Positions 35,623 to 45,251 of a DNA stretch of 64,000 bases are shown here, piece after piece. The translations under genes and the position numbers were made by a program. Under the pieces are notes generated by a model. The model saw nothing but the letters and a program-made list of their open reading frames with translations, did not search any database and had not been told where the DNA came from. The DNA comes from Shimia sp. SK013 (GTDB lineage Bacteria > Pseudomonadota > Alphaproteobacteria > Rhodobacterales > Rhodobacteraceae), in the NCBI RefSeq assembly GCF_001292625.1, contig NZ_LAJH01000009.1:964578-1028577 (forward strand), in the 5' to 3' direction. Position 1 is the stretch's first letter; every line of letters begins with the position of its first letter.

Positions 35623-38600
35623 TTACGGACACCATGTCTTGATAGAATGCCATTGACACGGTGCGCCAAAAATCTGCTCCAGCTCCTGCGTGGAAGGCAT
35701 TCGGCGCGCGCGCGGATCAAACTGGACGCCCTTAGTCGCTGTGTCTACGCACAGCGCCGTCACCTGCTCAACGTCAAGGCCAGACAACCCATCGATTTCA
35801 AATCGCGTCAGATAGGGATCGCAAAGCACAACCGACTCCGCTTCAGCTTTTTCAAAAGCGCTTACGAGCTCAATTTTAAAGGTGTCGACCAGATCTTCGA
35901 TGATCGGATGCATGCCACGATCCAATTCCCTCTCGAAATCCGGCCAATCCATAATCCCGACGCCTTTTCCGCTTCGTACAGCGGCGTTCACAACTTCCAC
36001 CACCTCTTCTATTTGCGGCGCATTGGCTGAAAAGTCGGCGACAAATATCGAACGGTAAGCAACGCGCGGCGCGCGGATTGGCAGCATAATTCTCGGCGCC
36101 GGAAACACGCGCTTTCTAGAGGTTGTGAAGTTTGGAGCTTCGGATTGGCTCAGTTTCGACCGCCAGCGAAGATAATTCCTTCGATAATCCAGCCGAACAC
36201 CGTGATAGATCGTCTTCACATGTGTTGTCTGTGCACGCGTTAAGGCCTCCGGGCGCTCCAGACTCAATGACAGAGGCACTTTCGAAAATATCGTGGTGAT
36301 CTTGTCTTTTCCAAACAGAGTTTCGAACCGGCGCAGCAATTCCATGTCAGCCCCGATCCTGACACGGTCCCAATGTCCAATTTGATCGAATGCCTCGCGA
36401 CGCAACATCAACGAAGAATGGTTGGTGGTAAACAGCGTTGACATCGGCCGCCAGTTACTTAGCGCATAGAGATCCGGATCCACTCTCCCCCAAACAGTCA
36501 CAGCGCCCGCAGAATTGCTGCGCACAAGTAAGTGCCGCATCTGGAGTTCTATTTTTTCAGGATGGGACCAATCGTCTGAATCGTGGACCGTTATGAACGC
36601 ACCTGTTGCACGCCGGAGGCCGGCATTTCTCGCAACATAAGCTCCCCTGTTGTTCTTTCCACGTAGCAATTTTATTCGCCGGTCGGTGCGCGCGATCTCC
36701 TTCACAATCTCGCAAGTCTGGTCGGTGCTGGCATCGTCGGAGACAATGATTTCCAGGTTCTTCCAAGTCTGACCCTGTAGGCTGCGCAACGCCACTGGAA
36801 GGGTTTCTTCACCGTTGTAGACCGGAATAATAACCGAGACCTTGGGTTGAACCTCTGGATCGATCGCCGCGCCTTTTGACTGCGATCCTTGAATATTGAA
36901 GAACGACAACGGCTTCTTCGGATCGAGGAGTTTCAGCGTTTCAAGCCCATTGTCAGAATAGACTTTGTTGATCCACGATAAACGTTCTCCGTCCGCCCGC
37001 CGCCGTGTCATTCCCTTTTGCCCGAAAAAGCTATTTGCCACGACAAACGTCAGGCTCGGATCACCCATTCTCTCTGACAAACTGTTTAAAGCTATCTCCC
37101 TTGCCTCTTCATTCCGGCCCGCGCGTATCAGGCAATCGGCCTCCAGAAGAGCATAGTCCTTTCTCTTGGCACGTCGCTCAGGACTGATCTGCTCCAAAGC
37201 CTCCAGAGCGTCATCTGAGCGCCCTAGGCCGCTAAACCATCTTGCCTGCTTCCAACATGCGCTCTCACGGTCTCGATCGCGCGCGTCAGGGTCATTTGCC
37301 AGCTTTTTAAGCTTCGCAAGTGCAAGAGACGAATAACCGCCCCACAACCGATTTTCCAATTCGCTCGGAGTCCAGTCTTGCCGCGTGTCTTCAACCGCGG
37401 CATTTGCAATTGCGTTTGCCTCTTTTCGCACACGCGTCACAACATTGTTGGGTGCACTTACGCTGACTTCCCGAAGTCCCAGCGACAACATCCAGAACGG
37501 TGGCACAACGTCTTCAGGATGGAACATCGGCTTGCGCAAGCATTTCATCGCAAGTCCCACACTATCGGTACCTCCGAAACGCGCATTGGCCCCTAGGGTC
37601 AACGGCAACATTCTGTCCAGATGGAACTTCCTGTCCTGCCTATAAGGCCAAGTGCCGCCGTCAAATCTCGAAAGCATCCAATTGGAGGCCATAGCCAAGC
37701 CAACTCCGTCCTCCGTCTGATACCCCCAAAGATCATCGCCGACAGAAAGAGCCAGATTTGCCAGATGCATCCATGTTTGCAAATTCATGGCGCAGAAATT
37801 GGCGCTCTGGACTTTCTTCATCTCCCGCAGCTGTTGGCCATGCACACCGAATTGAGACCCAATTCTGTATCGGCAGCGCAACAGGACGTCCGCAAGCCTC
37901 TTTGCGTCATCGACGTAAAGAGCAATGGCGGCAACCTGAAGATCGTAGCTGGTGCCTTGATAGTCACCCAATCGACTCGCCTTGCGGCCTTGCTCGCTGT
38001 CAACCAGCCAATCCAGATACGCGGTAAGCCACTCCCGGAGAACAGCACCTTCTGCCTTTGTCAGCGCTCCCGACCGCCGAAGCAATCGAACCGCATCAAG
38101 AAAGAAGTAGAAATCTCTTGTGTCGATCAAGCCGCGAGCAGATCCATTCTCAGGATCGTTGTTCGGGTTAAACTGTGCGAATTCCAAATGTGGTGACATA
38201 GCCGTTTCGGGATTGAGGAACCACCGGCGTACCAATTTTGCAGCTTGAGTATCATAACGTTTTTGTCCGCTAGCGCATCCGGCAAGCGCCAAGACCGTTG
38301 TGTCATCAAATACGCGCTGCAACCTGGTGCGATCGTATTGCGCGCTTTCGTCGGAGTATAGCTCGGAGCCAGGTGAACGATGCCCTTCCCGCCACTCTCC
38401 GGGCAACCCGTTTTGAGTGCGTTTGTCGGGCCACCAAAAGGCAGCCGGGTTGAAATAATCTTGCTTGTCTCCGGACGGTGGTTCTGTGGCTTTGTCCAAT
38501 ACCGAATACGTTCCACGTTCTAGCGCCAACTCCGCTTCTTGCAGCAATCGGTCATAAACCAGCGCCATATTTGACTCGGCTGGCGCTCTGGACAAAGCAC

Positions 38601-40311
38601 CCAAGCTTTCCAACGCATAGACCGTCAAATGATCTGGTTGCATCGCGCTGGCCAACGCCTGTTGATCTAAGCCATCCAACAGATCGATTAGACCTTCCGA
38701 GCGCGCTATGGCCCGATTGACACTTTTGGTAAGCGGCGCCTCTTCGCCTTCTTCCTGCCCCGACGCCAGCCTCGCGACTCGACCAGCCTCGCCAAATGCC
38801 CCTGCATCCTCGCTGCGCTTTGATCTGGGGAGGTCCCAGACATCGTCAGCCCAACTGTCCCAAACCCCGGGAACCCCCAATCGCCACAACAGATCAACCT
38901 TGGGTCGGCGGCCATAAGGCAACTTTTCGTCAAACAAAACGCTGGAATCACTTCGAAAAATGATTTGAGGCTCTTCTTCCGGTTCAGGAATCTCTCCCCC
39001 CTCAATAAGAGGCTGATTGTCCGACACTCGCACCATCGGAACGACGAAATACTTCATATAGGGCGTTTCTTGGATGGCCGATCGAACTTCGTCCCATGCT
39101 TGCTGTGTGAGAAAACAGTTTCCGTCCCATGGCAAAACCCATTTTGCCTCGTCGCGCCCCATGTCCAGCGCAACATTTCGCGCCCCGTTGTTGTTCACCG
39201 CATAGAGTATTTTTTCGGTTCTGATATGAGCTTGGGCACGCAGTTGGTCATAATGCGTCATCTCGTCAAACTGGTCGCGGAGCATGAAATCAGGGCGCGG
39301 AAAACCGCTCAGCTTCCACCCTGCGCGGCGGTACTCGTCCAACTCAAAAGGGATAACCACATAGGATTGCCCGTGCTCATCCAAAAGATCGGTGATTGCT
39401 CGTTGTTGCGCTGGGTCGACAACACGGTTTACGATCCAGCTTTTCTTGCAGTCCTCAAAAATCGGTTCATTTTCTAGGAGGAACCGTAGGTTTCGCACCG
39501 ACTGCCCGGATTTGTGCCGAGGCGGCAAGTCGTTCCCAATGATCCGGCAAAGCGCAAACGTGTCAGGTTTCTCTTGTAGACCTTTGCTATAGTATTCAGC
39601 TCTTAGAGCTGCAAAATCTGTCACAGCTTGAGGCTTCGGTTTCGGCTTGGGCAATCTCGGGCTGTAGACGCGGGACGCGCCCGGCTGGATCCGGAGCAAC
39701 TCGTCATAAACGTCTTCAAGCCTGCCTCTCAGGAAAGACGGCACTCCCAAGTCCAGAAAGCTCGCCGCGTGCCACTTGCTTCGTAACAGGTGAAACCTTT
39801 CAACAAACAACGACACTTGATCGTCGCCGCAATAAATTTCGGGCGGGAAATACTCGAAGTTGTAACCTGAGTGCCGAAACGCCGTATGCTGTCCACAATC
39901 TGTTAGAAAAACGGGCCGGTAGCGTGGTTCGGTTTCCTGCCAATCCCTAATCTGGTCAACGATTTTCTCCAACCGGTCTTCGGAAACTCCAAAAGCCGCC
40001 ACCATCAGAGTTACGCCTTTCGGCCCCGTGGACAGCCCCTGAAAATAGCCAGAGCCAGGCAGCATGCCGACCCCCGGCATGCTCGCAACCGGCCAACTGC
40101 TCTTCTGCGCTTCAGTCAGTCTGCGCAGGTGAAGATCGTCTGCCGGCCGCCGCTCAGCTTTCCAAAACCCGCCGATGATATCTTTCTTGTGCGACAAACC
40201 AATAAGCCGCTCATAGACACGAACGGAATTTGCGCGAAGCTTAGAAGCGGCAAGAGCGGCGCCATCGTTTCGCAGCACTCCCGAAAATTTCGACTTTTTG
40301 CCCTTCGTCAT
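35623..40311 (-). CDS. 1562-residue multidomain protein: glycosyltransferase-like, alginate-lyase-like (inactive?), TPR-like, GT2 glycosyltransferase
   Basis: Domain order: residues 1-240 unassigned; ~250-420 a GT-like region with FALCRIIGNDLPPRH and CKKSWIVNRVVDP; ~616-900 an alginate-lyase (PF05426)-like alpha-toroid with DYFNPAAFWWPDKRTQNGLP, VRRWFLNPETAMSPHLEFAQ and GLIDTRDFYFFLDAVRLL; ~1015-1110 TPR-like repeats (GRSDDALEALEQI, LIRAGRNEEAREIAL); ~1157-1370 a GT2 domain with VSVIIPVYNGEETLPVALRS, VSDDASTDQT and metal motif HDSDDW; then a ~190-residue tail. In the lyase-like domain the usual NNHGTWYD motif reads DYQGTSYD (near 780) and the usual downstream Tyr is Phe (SANFCAMNL), so catalysis is doubtful. 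No signal peptide, so it is cytoplasmic or membrane-associated. It overlaps the preceding glycosyltransferase gene by 4 nt. The likely role is synthesis of a surface polysaccharide or glycan. Confidence 0.8.
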   Translation of the reverse strand: MTKGKKSKFSGVLRNDGAALAASKLRANSVRVYERLIGLSHKKDIIGGFWKAERRPADDLHLRRLTEAQKSSWPVASMPGVGMLPGSGYFQGLSTGPKGVTLMVAAFGVSEDRLEKIVDQIRDWQETEPRYRPVFLTDCGQHTAFRHSGYNFEYFPPEIYCGDDQVSLFVERFHLLRSKWHAASFLDLGVPSFLRGRLEDVYDELLRIQPGASRVYSPRLPKPKPKPQAVTDFAALRAEYYSKGLQEKPDTFALCRIIGNDLPPRHKSGQSVRNLRFLLENEPIFEDCKKSWIVNRVVDPAQQRAITDLLDEHGQSYVVIPFELDEYRRAGWKLSGFPRPDFMLRDQFDEMTHYDQLRAQAHIRTEKILYAVNNNGARNVALDMGRDEAKWVLPWDGNCFLTQQAWDEVRSAIQETPYMKYFVVPMVRVSDNQPLIEGGEIPEPEEEPQIIFRSDSSVLFDEKLPYGRRPKVDLLWRLGVPGVWDSWADDVWDLPRSKRSEDAGAFGEAGRVARLASGQEEGEEAPLTKSVNRAIARSEGLIDLLDGLDQQALASAMQPDHLTVYALESLGALSRAPAESNMALVYDRLLQEAELALERGTYSVLDKATEPPSGDKQDYFNPAAFWWPDKRTQNGLPGEWREGHRSPGSELYSDESAQYDRTRLQRVFDDTTVLALAGCASGQKRYDTQAAKLVRRWFLNPETAMSPHLEFAQFNPNNDPENGSARGLIDTRDFYFFLDAVRLLRRSGALTKAEGAVLREWLTAYLDWLVDSEQGRKASRLGDYQGTSYDLQVAAIALYVDDAKRLADVLLRCRYRIGSQFGVHGQQLREMKKVQSANFCAMNLQTWMHLANLALSVGDDLWGYQTEDGVGLAMASNWMLSRFDGGTWPYRQDRKFHLDRMLPLTLGANARFGGTDSVGLAMKCLRKPMFHPEDVVPPFWMLSLGLREVSVSAPNNVVTRVRKEANAIANAAVEDTRQDWTPSELENRLWGGYSSLALAKLKKLANDPDARDRDRESACWKQARWFSGLGRSDDALEALEQISPERRAKRKDYALLEADCLIRAGRNEEAREIALNSLSERMGDPSLTFVVANSFFGQKGMTRRRADGERLSWINKVYSDNGLETLKLLDPKKPLSFFNIQGSQSKGAAIDPEVQPKVSVIIPVYNGEETLPVALRSLQGQTWKNLEIIVSDDASTDQTCEIVKEIARTDRRIKLLRGKNNRGAYVARNAGLRRATGAFITVHDSDDWSHPEKIELQMRHLLVRSNSAGAVTVWGRVDPDLYALSNWRPMSTLFTTNHSSLMLRREAFDQIGHWDRVRIGADMELLRRFETLFGKDKITTIFSKVPLSLSLERPEALTRAQTTHVKTIYHGVRLDYRRNYLRWRSKLSQSEAPNFTTSRKRVFPAPRIMLPIRAPRVAYRSIFVADFSANAPQIEEVVEVVNAAVRSGKGVGIMDWPDFERELDRGMHPIIEDLVDTFKIELVSAFEKAEAESVVLCDPYLTRFEIDGLSGLDVEQVTALCVDTATKGVQFDPRARRMPSTQELEQIFGAPCQWHSIKTWCP

Positions 40312-42602
40312 GAAACCCTCATCAACTGAGAAATAGCTTTTGCCGCAGCGGCGGCCCCGTTTTCATCAATTAAATCAAGACAATTTTTCCTGATAACTCG
40401 CCGAACAGCTTCATTCGTCAGGGCTTCGCACAAGGCAGGAAGCTGGAACAGTTCGTCCTCGGCAAGATTGAACCCTGCTTGTTTGTCCTGTGCAAACTCT
40501 GCGCGGGACCATTGATCGTCCATCTGCGGGTTACGGTTGGCGAGGAAAATTGTGGGAAGGGCAAACCTCAGTACCTCATGGTACGTGTTATATCCGGCCG
40601 CCGAGACCGAGAAGTCGAAAGCATTCAAAAAGCGGCTGATCGGAAACCCTCGAAGAACCCGTGCGCCTGGCCAGACCGGCATCCTGACCAACCCGTTTTC
40701 CCATTCGGCTACAACAATCTGTAAAGCCTCGAGTTTAGACAACTCCTTGACGACTTTATCCGCCAGTCCAAGGACATCCCTATTTGCACCAGCGCCAAGC
40801 TGGACAAGCACGGCTGCCTTTTCTTGGTTTAATCCCAACTCATCCCGCGCCTCGTGCCTTGGCAAAGCTTCGGAGCTGTCCAGCAAAGTGATCGGCGGCA
40901 CCTCCAAAACTTCTGCGCGCCGAGATGCCAGAACCCCATTCTGCCGTTCCCGAGCGGCTTCGCTTGGTTCGATAATGAGATTCATGAAGCGCGTGTTGTC
41001 GATAAAAGGTGTAACCTTCTTCCCAAGCATGCCGCGCCGCACCCATACGAGTTTGCACCCGACCCTGGCACCGACCGCCTGAATTAACCCGTCGCTCGGA
41101 TGGTTGCCATCAAACACCACGGCGCTTACCTGGTAGCGTTCAACAAGCTCTCTCAGTTGATACCCGAACCATTTGTCCCAGGTCTGGTAGGCTTCGCCGG
41201 TATCTGACTGGGATGGGATATACTCGGCAGCATACCCGCTCGCCTCAATGATCGGGGCGGCCTGCGCAAGGGTCGCAAAGACGGGCTCCACCTTCGCATC
41301 CATTCGACGCGCAATCGCCAACAACCGAGTGACATGTCCCAATCCCACTCCATTGGACGGTACAAACAACACCCGCGGTTTTTTGGGATGGCGGGTACGC
41401 GCTCTGCTCACCACCTTGGAAGGCGGCCCGGCAAGCCTCTGAATCCTGCCGCTCAAGACTTCTTTCGAAAACTGGAAACCGGCCTGCCGTTTCGCCTCCT
41501 GGCAAAAAGCTTTCAAAGCGTCGGTATCTGCAAACCAATTCCGAATTTCCGCTTTCAAAACATCAGCAGAGCAATAAATGGCACCAGGTCCGAAATGCGG
41601 CTTAAACCGTGGTGGCAAAAAAACCGGCTTGCCCGACGCCATCGCCGCGGCAATCACCGCCTCGGGCAGTTCAGGCGCCCGCGCGCTTGGGAAATACGCA
41701 ATTGCGTCGACCAAATCGACGAAACGTTCACCTGAGATCGTGTCAAACTTTAGGCCGGTCCAACTTTTTCTCTGTGACACGGCGGCCCGTAAGTGATCGG
41801 GAGGATAGCCAACAAAAAGGAACTCCACTTCGTTTCGGAACCCGTAGGTCTCAAAAAGCTTCTTCTTGGTCGGCCATTGGCTTTCTCCAGGCGCACTAAA
41901 CCGACCGACAACCAATCGCCGATCTGGCAACTCGCGCTTGCCCAGTGGGTCAACAGCGCTGGCGACCGAACGCCAATCCTCTGCCTCCATGCGCAGTGGG
42001 AGATTTTGCTTTACGACTGCTTCTCGCACCCATCTGTTGGTAGGTGCCAATACAATCTCATCAATGCCTTTTTCGTGAAGACTCCATGTGCTCAGATCAG
42101 CGTAATCAGGAAGGCTATCCACAATCAGAATAACCCGCCGCGCTGTGAGATTTTCAAAACCGGCAAACTGCCGGTCAATTTGCGTTGGAGAAAAAACCAG
42201 CACAACATTCGCATCAACCGCAGCATCACTTACTACGATTTCTGCAAGCCCCAGATTAACACAATGTTGAATATCCGGAGACGCCGCTCCCAGCGACTTG
42301 CCATTTTTAACGTGGCGGATAGCCACCCGATAGCCCATCTCATGATAGCATTCGATCTCGCGCCGGATTCTCAATCCTGTGTCGCTCTTTCGAGCCACAT
42401 CGGCAACGACGAGAATGTCACAAGAGATTTGCAGTGCCCCTGACAGTTCAAAAGTCGTTTTCGTCATTCGAATAAGGCGCTTCGCATTCACAACCGCCCG
42501 TTTTTGTTGTTTCACTTCAAAGTGAACCACAGTTTCGGCTATCCGCAAAGAACCTTTTTCCAAAGCTACCAATGGCGCCTTAGCCAAAGACACAGAACTC
42601 AT
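40308..42602 (-). CDS. 764-residue double glycosyltransferase (GT4-like plus MurG/GT28-like)
   Basis: Two GT-B modules in one chain. Residues ~60-390 look like a GT4-type module (LQISCDILVVADVARKSDTG; VEFLFVGYPPDHLRA; YFPSARAPELPEAVIAAAMA, an E-rich acceptor loop). Residues ~415-760 resemble MurG/GT28 (VLFVPSNGVGLGHVTRLLAI, AVVFDGNHPSDGLIQAV, FDFSVSAAGYNTYHEVLRF). No signal peptide. There is no good Shine-Dalgarno before the ATG at 42602, so the start is uncertain. It precedes the giant fusion with a 4-nt overlap, so the two probably act on the same glycan. Confidence 0.78.
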   Translation of the reverse strand: MSSVSLAKAPLVALEKGSLRIAETVVHFEVKQQKRAVVNAKRLIRMTKTTFELSGALQISCDILVVADVARKSDTGLRIRREIECYHEMGYRVAIRHVKNGKSLGAASPDIQHCVNLGLAEIVVSDAAVDANVVLVFSPTQIDRQFAGFENLTARRVILIVDSLPDYADLSTWSLHEKGIDEIVLAPTNRWVREAVVKQNLPLRMEAEDWRSVASAVDPLGKRELPDRRLVVGRFSAPGESQWPTKKKLFETYGFRNEVEFLFVGYPPDHLRAAVSQRKSWTGLKFDTISGERFVDLVDAIAYFPSARAPELPEAVIAAAMASGKPVFLPPRFKPHFGPGAIYCSADVLKAEIRNWFADTDALKAFCQEAKRQAGFQFSKEVLSGRIQRLAGPPSKVVSRARTRHPKKPRVLFVPSNGVGLGHVTRLLAIARRMDAKVEPVFATLAQAAPIIEASGYAAEYIPSQSDTGEAYQTWDKWFGYQLRELVERYQVSAVVFDGNHPSDGLIQAVGARVGCKLVWVRRGMLGKKVTPFIDNTRFMNLIIEPSEAARERQNGVLASRRAEVLEVPPITLLDSSEALPRHEARDELGLNQEKAAVLVQLGAGANRDVLGLADKVVKELSKLEALQIVVAEWENGLVRMPVWPGARVLRGFPISRFLNAFDFSVSAAGYNTYHEVLRFALPTIFLANRNPQMDDQWSRAEFAQDKQAGFNLAEDELFQLPALCEALTNEAVRRVIRKNCLDLIDENGAAAAAKAISQLMRVS

Positions 42603-42668
42603 TGTAGACTGACGTTACACACCCGCGCGCCGACTTCTGCTCAATTCTTGAAACCCCGCTTCAGGAAC

Positions 42669-43418
42669 CTATTGCTTCAACCGTGACACGCGCGCTCCAG
42701 TGAAATGCACACGATCTGTCGGCAGAGGCAGCCCGGTTCTTCCAGGTCTTAACAACCCGAACTTCGGAAAAACATTCGCTCTCTCCCGAACCAACACGCC
42801 GGTCGTCAACTCATGTTTTCCACCAACATAGATAGACACCGATTGTTTTGCAGACGTGTCGAGATCAACCGCAACTTCGACCCATTTGGTCTCAAAGTCC
42901 TTGCGGCCCCAAGTGCCAAGCCGAAAAGCCTCCGGCTTGGAGGGTCGCTTTAAGACCAATGCGTACAAGTCACCAAGTTCGTCCAAAACAAGCCGCACAA
43001 AGGGAGCGCACCGGCATGTCTTAGAGTCCCATTGGTGGATCGTAAAAAAGGTAGTCTGATCCGCCGACGCGAACTTTGGGTCAAAATGGACAAACGTAGA
43101 AAAGAGATAGCGTCCTCCAAGTTGCTGGCTAAAGCCTGAGACTTCGACCCGTTCCAAATAGGGCGCAGGTGGAGAATAGGACGACTTCGGTTTGTCATCA
43201 CCGCCGCATTTTCCGATGTCGGCATCTTTGAGAGTAAACGTGCGTCGTCCGAAAAAGTTCCGAACTGAATTGTGCGCAGGCGGCCAGCAGCCCCCCTTTG
43301 CAAATACGATCTTCGCCGCCCCTTTCACTTGTACCGAAGCGGTTTCAACGCGTGGCATCTCTGCTAGGCCAACGCTGGCAAAGCAGAGATATAACAATGT
43401 TGCCAGAATGTATTTCAT
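42669..43418 (-). CDS. secreted polysaccharide-lyase-like (heparin lyase I-type jelly roll) protein
   Basis: A 249-residue exported protein (signal peptide MKYILATLLYLCFASVGLA). The mature part has the jelly-roll pattern of PF14099-type polysaccharide lyases: GGRYLFSTFVHFDPKFASAD, TTFFTIHQWDSKTCRCAPFV, WVEVAVDLDTSAKQSVSIYV and FPKFGLLRPGR. Several Cys may form disulfides. As first gene of the glycosyltransferase operon it may trim or release the polysaccharide in the periplasm. Catalytic activity cannot be confirmed by eye. Confidence 0.6.
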   Translation of the reverse strand: MKYILATLLYLCFASVGLAEMPRVETASVQVKGAAKIVFAKGGCWPPAHNSVRNFFGRRTFTLKDADIGKCGGDDKPKSSYSPPAPYLERVEVSGFSQQLGGRYLFSTFVHFDPKFASADQTTFFTIHQWDSKTCRCAPFVRLVLDELGDLYALVLKRPSKPEAFRLGTWGRKDFETKWVEVAVDLDTSAKQSVSIYVGGKHELTTGVLVRERANVFPKFGLLRPGRTGLPLPTDRVHFTGARVSRLKQ

Positions 43419-43724
43419 TCTAACCTCCGCCTAACATTAATGGGGCGAAATTCGGCTCGGTCAACCCACTATGCTGCCGAGACCACAGGCTGTGCACCAT
43501 CCCTGTATTCCTGTTGGCGACCTTCGCTTATGCAGCATCTGAAAGGCGTGCGGGAAACGGACCATCGCTGGTGTTGCGAAACCATCGATTGAAGGCGACA
43601 AAAGCTGCCATTCATCCACCTCAGTTTCTGCTTTCGATGATGCCACCCGCGAAAAACTCAGTTATTTGCAGAAAGCAGGCAAGGAAACCCGGAGGGCCGC
43701 GTTCAATTCGCTTTCTTCTGAACT
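43419..43724. other. gene-free spacer
   Basis: About 300 nt between two leftward genes. Short frames are present, but none has a Shine-Dalgarno site or recognisable motif. It presumably holds the promoter of the polysaccharide operon (right of 43418). Confidence 0.4.
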
Positions 43725-44411
43725 TCAGAGCCGACCACTTCTTGGGTCGCGGTCCACTGAATCTCTTTGGGACAAAAGCCAGTGCATGCATGTGGCCGAG
43801 GTCTCAATAGGGTCGAGAACGGGAATTTTCAGGCTCGATCGGACCGATTGTGTGACATGAACCATCCCGGCGCAGCCGAGAATTACAGCGTCTATTCCGT
43901 CGTCTTCTTCCGCTTTCTGAGCGGTTTTCAAGATTTGTTTTGTTGCGGGTATCGTGTCTGCTTCAAGAGCTAAGACCGGTACGCCTGACGCATGCAGCGA
44001 CACGAGGTGTTGCGCCAGGCCTGCGTCCAAAATGTTCTGCTTCAACACCGGCAGAGACACGTCCAGCGTTGTGACCACGCTAAAGCGCCAATTCATGAGC
44101 GCCGCCCGATGATAGCAACTTTGGCCGATGCCGATGACAGGACAGGTTGCAAGTGCGGCTGCCTGTGTCAAAGCCGTGTCGTCGAAACACCCAATAATAA
44201 TGCCGTCAACACCAGCCGCACCAGCTTTCCGGATTTCCTCAAGAAGTGGTGGCGTGGCTTCCAACCCATCCGCAGGTCCCTGAATGCTCGATGGTCCATT
44301 TATCGAGGTCCAGCCTTCAAATGTCAGGCCGGGCACAGTGGCCTGTGCCGTGCGCAGCATCGCTTCAGTCATCGCCTCAGTGCTGTTGGGATTGATGATC
44401 GCAACGCGCAT
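43725..44411 (-). CDS. Asp/Glu (hydantoin) racemase-family protein
   Basis: A 228-residue protein starting MRVAIINPNSTEAMTEAML. The two catalytic-type Cys are in GIIIGCFDDTAL and AVILGCAGMVHV, spaced as in hydantoin and aspartate/glutamate racemases. The start at 44411 is chosen because AAGGGAG lies 8 nt upstream and it overlaps the upstream permease stop by one nt. As last gene of the importer operon it probably acts on the imported compound (a hydantoin, allantoin-like or amino acid substrate). Confidence 0.85.
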   Translation of the reverse strand: MRVAIINPNSTEAMTEAMLRTAQATVPGLTFEGWTSINGPSSIQGPADGLEATPPLLEEIRKAGAAGVDGIIIGCFDDTALTQAAALATCPVIGIGQSCYHRAALMNWRFSVVTTLDVSLPVLKQNILDAGLAQHLVSLHASGVPVLALEADTIPATKQILKTAQKAEEDDGIDAVILGCAGMVHVTQSVRSSLKIPVLDPIETSATCMHWLLSQRDSVDRDPRSGRL

Positions 44412-45250
44412 TACAAATCTCCCTTGCCAGCGTCGGATCCGCGTCGAGAGCGTCTTTTGTTCATTGCCCAAGCGATGAGCAGGAACACAGCGACAATGAA
44501 CAGGGAAAACACCGTTGTCAGCGTGCCCAAGGCAAAGAGAACGGGGCTTGTGACGTTTGTGGTCATCCCGAAGATTTCCAAAGGCAAGGTGTTGTAGCTG
44601 CCTGACGTAAGCAACGTACGCGCGAATTCATCGTAACTTAGCGTGAACCCGAACAGCGCAATCCCGATAAGCGACGGCGCGATAATCGGCAAAACAACAT
44701 GCCGGACCACTTGCCATGGGGTGGCGCCAAGATCACGGGCAGCTTCCTCAAAGCTCGCGTCAAAGCGGTTGAACACAGCGAACATGATGAGCAGGCCAAA
44801 TGGCAAAGTCCAGGTGAGCTGCGCCCCAAATCCGGAGGTAGACCAATGCACCGGCAAACCAGATTGTGACCAGATGAGCCCTACACCAAGAGAGACCAAG
44901 ATCGATGGGATCACCAATGAGGTGATGGTGAGATAGAACAGCGCGGTTGACCCCGCGAAGCGCTTGCGGAATGCCAATCCGCCCATCACCGAAACAATAA
45001 CCGTGGTTGTCATGACCGTAAGTCCGAGCACCAAAGAACGGCGGAACGCCCCCCAGATATCGCCGACCGCCTGTTGTTCAAAAAGGTCGCGGAACCAATG
45101 CAAGGATACCCCGCGCATTGGAAACGTCAGTCCGCCTCCCGGACCCTGAAATGACAGGACAGCTATGGTGAATGTGGGTCCGTAAAGGAAAATTAGAAAC
45201 AAAGCAAAGAAAGCTGAGAGGACGTAGAAGGATCGCGAACGTGGTTCCAT
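44411..45250 (-). CDS. ABC transporter permease (PotC type)
   Basis: A 279-residue membrane protein with six segments (FYVLSAFFALFLIFLYGPTF; TVMTTTVIVSVMGGLAF; LFYLTITSLVIPSILVSLG) and the EAA loop FEEAARDLGATPWQVVRHVV followed by LPIIAPSLIG. It belongs to the spermidine/putrescine-type importer encoded here. Confidence 0.9.
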   Translation of the reverse strand: MEPRSRSFYVLSAFFALFLIFLYGPTFTIAVLSFQGPGGGLTFPMRGVSLHWFRDLFEQQAVGDIWGAFRRSLVLGLTVMTTTVIVSVMGGLAFRKRFAGSTALFYLTITSLVIPSILVSLGVGLIWSQSGLPVHWSTSGFGAQLTWTLPFGLLIMFAVFNRFDASFEEAARDLGATPWQVVRHVVLPIIAPSLIGIALFGFTLSYDEFARTLLTSGSYNTLPLEIFGMTTNVTSPVLFALGTLTTVFSLFIVAVFLLIAWAMNKRRSRRGSDAGKGDL

Positions 45251-45251
45251 G

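Noticed and set aside
43514..43810. 98-residue plus-strand frame
   Set aside because: It runs into the racemase gene on the opposite strand and has no supporting signals.
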